From Caldisericota bacterium (GTDB taxonomy: Bacteria > Caldisericota > Caldisericia > Cryosericales > Cryosericaceae): a DNA stretch of 9,058 bases. This document shows, in pieces, positions 6,716 to 9,058 of this stretch. The notes under the pieces were generated by a model. That model searched no databases and was not told where the DNA came from. It worked only from the letters and a program-made list of their open reading frames with translations. Position numbers and translations under genes: made by a program. Location: contig JAPLGI010000187.1 of NCBI GenBank assembly GCA_026390245.1, forward strand, positions 1 to 9,058, written 5' to 3'. How positions within the stretch are numbered: position 1 is the first letter of the stretch; the number at the start of each line of letters is the position of its first letter.

Positions 6716-8158
6716 TTAGAGAGCCAAAGCCTTTTGCAGGCGCTCGCGAATGGATGCCGGCTCAAGCATGAGGAACAGCTTGACGATCTCGGGGCCGTCC
6801 TTGGAGCCAAAAAGCGCCACGCGAATGGGACTGTAGAGCTTCTTGGCCGGGAGTGGAATCTGATTGCGGAGGTCTTCGACCCATGAGCTCATCGCATCAT
6901 TACCCTGGCCGAACGGGATTGCGTCGAAGTGGTCCACGAGGTATTGCACGACCTGTTTTGCCTCGGGCGAGGCGATGACTTCCTGTGACTTCTCGTCCGT
7001 GATGACGATGTCCGGCTGGACGATGTTGCGAGCGAGTGCGAAGAGGTCCGGGAGAACCTGCGCGTTGCCCTTGGTCAGGTTGATGGCAGCCAGCGTCTTG
7101 TCCTCAGGAAGTCCTCCGAATGCCGCAGCATATTGCTCGGCGAAGTCCTCCTTGAGGATCGTCAGAATGGCTACAGCGTCTTTCCTGCCGAGGTACATGT
7201 GGTTCATCCAGGTCAGTTTCTTCTTGTCGAAGACAGCGCCGGACTTGCCCACGCCCTCGAGCGAAAACTCCTTGATGAGCTCGTCCACGGTGAAGAACTC
7301 GCGGTCGTCCTTGGGAGACCATCCAAGGAGCACGAGGTAGTTGATCAGCGCTTCGGGAAGGTATCCTTCAAGGCGGTATTCGCCGACTGACACAGCGCCG
7401 TGCCGCTTGGACAGCTTGCTGTGGTCTGGGGCGAGGATGAGTGAGACGTGAGCGAACTGTGGGACGTCAAAGTTGAGTGCCCGATAGATGAAAACCTGGC
7501 GCGGCGTATTCGACAGGTGCTCTTCTGCCCGAATGATGTGCGTGATCTCCATCAGCGCATCGTCGATGACGGTCGCGAAATTGTAGATGGGTATGCCGTT
7601 TTGGCGGGCAATGACAAAATCGTCGAATTCCTCGGTCTTGAACTGGACGTCACCCCGAACGAGATCGTGGACGATGACGTCTTCCTCTGGAATACGCAGG
7701 CGGATCGCATATGGCTTGCCCTGCGTGATATTCTGCTCGACCTGTTCCGCGCTCAAGTGGGCGCAGGCGCCGCCATATCGGTAGATGCGATGCTCAGCTT
7801 CCGCTCTGCGGCGTTCGGCTTCAAGCTCGTCCTTCGTGCAGAAACACCGGTACGCCTTGTCTTCGTCGAGCAGCTGCTGGAGGTACAGATCGTAGAGGGG
7901 TTTGCGCTCAGTTTCACGATAGGGGCCCAGGTTGCCGCCCTTGAGGAATCCTTCGTCCCACTCCAGGCCCAGCCAGTGGATATCGTCGAGCATCGAGTCG
8001 ATATTCTCCTCGGTTGATCGTTCGAGGTCCGTGTCGTCGAGGCGCATGACGAAGGTTCCACCCTCGTGTCTGGCATACAGATAGTTGAAAATCGCCGTCC
8101 GGGCATTGCCAACATGGATGTGTCCGGTGGGGCTCGGTGCGTAGCGAACTCTGACCAT
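6716..8158 (-). CDS. gltX: Glutamyl-tRNA synthetase
   Basis: This class I aminoacyl-tRNA synthetase charges tRNA with glutamate. The 480-residue length is normal. The N-terminus starts with RVRYAPSPTG, then the HIGH-type motif HIHVG at 13-17. The zinc-site segment has Cys105 and Cys107 (CFC), a Tyr pair at 126/128 and Cys132. The second ATP motif is KLSKRHG at 248-254, typical of GluRS. The C-terminal third is the helical anticodon-binding region. The minus-strand ATG at 8158 is preferred over a GTG four codons upstream, because that GTG overlaps the ribosome binding site GGAGGT and the ATG gives the usual N-terminus. Whether the enzyme is discriminating or also makes Glu-tRNA(Gln) cannot be told from motifs alone. 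The gene is transcribed toward the ispG operon and divergently from the DUF2007 gene. Confidence 0.97.
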   Translation of the reverse strand: MVRVRYAPSPTGHIHVGNARTAIFNYLYARHEGGTFVMRLDDTDLERSTEENIDSMLDDIHWLGLEWDEGFLKGGNLGPYRETERKPLYDLYLQQLLDEDKAYRCFCTKDELEAERRRAEAEHRIYRYGGACAHLSAEQVEQNITQGKPYAIRLRIPEEDVIVHDLVRGDVQFKTEEFDDFVIARQNGIPIYNFATVIDDALMEITHIIRAEEHLSNTPRQVFIYRALNFDVPQFAHVSLILAPDHSKLSKRHGAVSVGEYRLEGYLPEALINYLVLLGWSPKDDREFFTVDELIKEFSLEGVGKSGAVFDKKKLTWMNHMYLGRKDAVAILTILKEDFAEQYAAAFGGLPEDKTLAAINLTKGNAQVLPDLFALARNIVQPDIVITDEKSQEVIASPEAKQVVQYLVDHFDAIPFGQGNDAMSSWVEDLRNQIPLPAKKLYSPIRVALFGSKDGPEIVKLFLMLEPASIRERLQKALAL

Positions 8159-8162
8159 GGTT

Positions 8163-8168
8163 ACCTCC
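8163..8168 (-). promoter_or_regulatory. Shine-Dalgarno sequence of gltX
   Basis: On the minus strand GGAGGT ends four bases before the ATG at 8158. It decides between that ATG and the in-frame GTG at 8170, which would lie immediately before the site. Confidence 0.85.
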
Positions 8169-8185
8169 ACAACTGATTCTTACAC

Positions 8186-8213
8186 ATTCTACGGTCGTGG
8201 GCCCAAAATGCAA
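8186..8213 (-). promoter_or_regulatory. Candidate sigma-70-type promoter of gltX
   Basis: On the minus strand TAGAAT (8191-8186) matches the -10 consensus at five of six bases. TTGCAT (8213-8208) lies 16 bases upstream as a weak -35 box. The transcript would start near 8179, leaving a leader of about 21 bases that contains the GGAGGT site. The prediction is by eye only. Confidence 0.5.
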
Positions 8214-8236
8214 CGATGAGGCAGTCACCGGGGTGC

Positions 8237-8267
8237 TTGTGGTACAGATCGCCATCCCGGCTATACT
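8237..8267 (+). promoter_or_regulatory. Candidate promoter giving a leaderless mRNA
   Basis: TATACT at 8262-8267 matches the -10 consensus at five of six bases and ends six bases before the ATG at 8274. Transcription would therefore begin at or next to the A of the start codon. TTGTGG at 8237-8242 could be a poor -35 box, but its 19-base spacer is long. No Shine-Dalgarno sequence lies upstream of the ATG, which fits a leaderless transcript. Confidence 0.5.
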
Positions 8268-8273
8268 ACTGCC

Positions 8274-8534
8274 ATGGATACAAAACTGATTGCCATCACG
8301 ACAGCTTCGGACGAGATGGAAGCAAGCATGATCGTTGGCTTGTTTGCCGCCGCCGGGATTCCTGCCATGGCCAAGCGCTCGGTCAAGGACGGGTACGGCA
8401 CGGTCTACCAGGGCCCCTTCGGGTCATTCGACATCCTGGTGGACGAGGAAAACGTCGTAGCCGCCCAGGTAGTGCTCGACGCCGAGGACGTGCCCGCCGA
8501 ACTGGACGAGAAGCCCGACACCCCCGTAGACTGA
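8274..8534 (+). CDS. Small DUF2007-like protein
   Basis: This 86-residue acidic, soluble protein has no signal peptide or membrane segment. The pattern fits the DUF2007 family (also called putative signal-transducing protein), whose biochemical role is not established. It has an N-terminal strand (KLIAITTA), then a helix beginning DEMEASMIVGLFAAAGIPA at about 13-31, where an acidic-Ala pair precedes a glycine-isoleucine turn. A Gly-rich loop around 40-50 precedes the strand FDILVDEENV (52-61) and a final helix with AAQVVLDAE (63-71). The tail is Asp/Pro-rich and looks disordered. The product is identified from this fold-like pattern, not from catalytic residues. The gene stands alone, divergent from gltX, and has no ribosome binding site; a -10 box six bases before the ATG suggests leaderless expression. 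Codon use is like the main operon: 28 of the first 40 codons end in G or C. Confidence 0.78.
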   Translation: MDTKLIAITTASDEMEASMIVGLFAAAGIPAMAKRSVKDGYGTVYQGPFGSFDILVDEENVVAAQVVLDAEDVPAELDEKPDTPVD

Positions 8535-8713
8535 GCGCTTCTCGTTTCCTCGCAAGAACAGCTGGAGACCTCTTTCTGAACTGATTTCTGTCAGTAGGGC
8601 CTACGAAGTTGGGGATTCCCCATCATCACGCGGGGGAGTTGATCAGATACACGGCTGTTTTCTCATACCCCCGGTGCATTGTCACTCACGTGCAAGCATG
8701 AGGCTCATCGTCA

Positions 8714-8741
8714 TTGCAATCCTGTCGATTGCTGGTATGAT
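8714..8741 (+). promoter_or_regulatory. Candidate extended -10 promoter of speD
   Basis: TATGAT (8736-8741) matches the -10 consensus at five of six bases and is preceded by TGG, giving the extended TGN element. TTGCAA (8714-8719) lies 16 bases upstream and matches the -35 consensus at four of six bases. Transcription would start near 8748 and give a leader of about 59 bases. The -35 box sits inside the perfect palindrome ATTGCAAT (8713-8720), a possible operator. Confidence 0.55.
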
Positions 8742-8746
8742 GCTAC

Positions 8747-8777
8747 ACGTTAAAGTAACGTCCTCATCCTTACTTTA
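8747..8777 (+). repeat. Two overlapping inverted repeats in the speD leader
   Basis: ACGTTA (8747-8752) and TAACGT (8756-8761) form a perfect six-base inverted repeat with a three-base centre. TAAAGTAA (8751-8758) is also the exact reverse complement of TTACTTTA (8770-8777), with 11 bases between. The two share bases 8751-8758, so as RNA only one hairpin could form at a time; as DNA either could be a protein-binding site. Both sit at or just after the predicted transcription start. Confidence 0.6.
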
Positions 8778-8787
8778 CTAATCTTTG

Positions 8788-8798
8788 AAAGGGGGTGG
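8788..8798 (+). promoter_or_regulatory. Shine-Dalgarno sequence of speD
   Basis: AAAGGGGGTGG differs from the ideal AAAGGAGGTGA at two positions and ends eight bases before the ATG at 8807. It supports that ATG over two in-frame GTG codons at 8795 and 8798, which overlap the site itself. Confidence 0.75.
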
Positions 8799-8806
8799 TG
8801 GTCGAG

Positions 8807-9058
8807 ATGCGCACCGAAGGTAGACACATGGTAGTCGAGGTCTCTGGGTGTAATCCGGATGTCTTAAACGATCTGGACAGAGTTAAGGAGATCTTGCGCG
8901 AGTCTGCTCTGCAAGCGAATGCAGAGATCCTGGAATTGGCGTTTCACCATTTTACTCCTCAGGGGGTTAGTGGGGTAGTAGTGATTTCCGAGTCGCATCT
9001 GTCCATTCACACATGGCCTGAGTACGGATACGCTGCCCTAGACGTTTATACCTGTGGA
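8807..9058 (+). CDS. speD: S-adenosylmethionine decarboxylase proenzyme (3' end missing)
   Basis: SpeD decarboxylates S-adenosylmethionine to supply the aminopropyl group for spermidine. The proenzyme cuts itself between Glu62 and Ser63 so that the serine becomes a pyruvoyl cofactor. The window holds the first 84 codons with no stop; complete small-class enzymes have about 120-130 residues. The start MRTEGRHMVVEVSGCN resembles the Bacillus form (GRHVISELWGC). The block PQGVSGVVVISESHLSIH runs from 51 to 68, followed by TWPEYGYAALDVYTCG. Key residues are Ser63, His68 and Cys83, at the same numbers as in the Thermotoga enzyme. The two chains form the pyruvoyl enzyme as in the small bacterial class. 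Codon choice is less GC-biased than nearby genes (45 of 84 codons end in G or C). No other polyamine gene is visible, but the downstream side is outside the window. Confidence 0.95.
   Translation, partial: MRTEGRHMVVEVSGCNPDVLNDLDRVKEILRESALQANAEILELAFHHFTPQGVSGVVVISESHLSIHTWPEYGYAALDVYTCG

Larger units (their letters stand above)
8535..8806. other. Noncoding stretch between the DUF2007 gene and speD
   Basis: No recognisable protein or RNA family is seen in these 272 bases. The left part has three short inverted repeats in a row: ACTGA/TCAGT (8580-8595), GTAGG/CCTAC (8594-8604) and TGGGG/CCCCA (8610-8622). None has a clear T-tract, so none is a confident terminator. CGGGGG (8631-8636) could pair with CCCCCG (8668-8673). 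The right part carries the speD promoter, overlapping inverted repeats and ribosome binding site, listed separately. A 27-codon frame (8698-8781) encodes a hydrophobic peptide but lacks a ribosome binding site. Confidence 0.6.

Noticed and set aside
7448..8017. A 189-residue plus-strand frame inside gltX
   Set aside because: It mirrors the gltX reading frame on the opposite strand; the GluRS motifs prove the minus strand is coding.
8159..8170. GTG start four codons upstream of the gltX ATG
   Set aside because: The GTG immediately precedes and partly overlaps the GGAGGT ribosome binding site, so it has no site of its own.
8216..8584. A 122-residue plus-strand frame overlapping the DUF2007 gene
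   Set aside because: It is Arg-rich, starts upstream of the likely promoter -10 box and is a frame shadow of the DUF2007 coding sequence.
1..9058. A new multi-gene system, mobile element, CRISPR array or tRNA/rRNA gene
   Set aside because: I looked on both strands and saw no transposase, terminal inverted repeats, regularly spaced repeats, tRNA-like cloverleaf or unknown gene cluster; all sizeable genes belong to known housekeeping families.

Overview
The window is ordinary bacterial chromosome, with GC content that looks like the high 50s by eye. It carries a conserved housekeeping operon on the plus strand, a convergent gltX, and two further plus-strand genes, the last cut by the window edge. 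The organism makes isoprenoids by the MEP pathway. It has a short EF-Ts (203 residues, the size of the Thermus protein) and a small Bacillus/Thermotoga-type S-adenosylmethionine decarboxylase. This would suit a Firmicutes-like, Thermotogae-like or candidate-phylum lineage. The sequence alone does not let me name the organism.

Positions 1-6594 hold a tight eight-gene run: rpsB (5' end missing), tsf, pyrH, frr, uppS, dxr, rseP and ispG. Junctions are overlaps or gaps of at most 22 bases. The first part serves translation (S2, EF-Ts, ribosome recycling factor) and UMP phosphorylation. The second part serves the envelope: Dxr and IspG make isoprenoid precursors, UppS turns them into the undecaprenyl carrier for peptidoglycan, and RseP is a membrane site-2 protease. 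The gene cdsA, often found between uppS and dxr, is absent.

Positions 6595-6715 hold a strong hairpin between the converging ispG and gltX, probably terminating both. gltX (glutamyl-tRNA synthetase) occupies 6716-8158 on the minus strand and has a good Shine-Dalgarno sequence and a plausible promoter.

At 8274-8534 is a small DUF2007-like gene. Its promoter -10 box lies so close to the ATG that the mRNA is probably leaderless. A 272-base noncoding stretch follows, with several short palindromes and a good extended -10 promoter. It ends at speD, which is open to the window edge and has catalytic residues Ser63, His68 and Cys83.

I see no mobile element, CRISPR array, tRNA, rRNA or defence cassette, and no convincing new multi-gene system. 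The most interesting signals are the likely leaderless start of the DUF2007 gene (with a weaker parallel at pyrH), overlapping inverted repeats at the predicted speD transcription start, and several unusual residues in the conserved motifs of Dxr and IspG.
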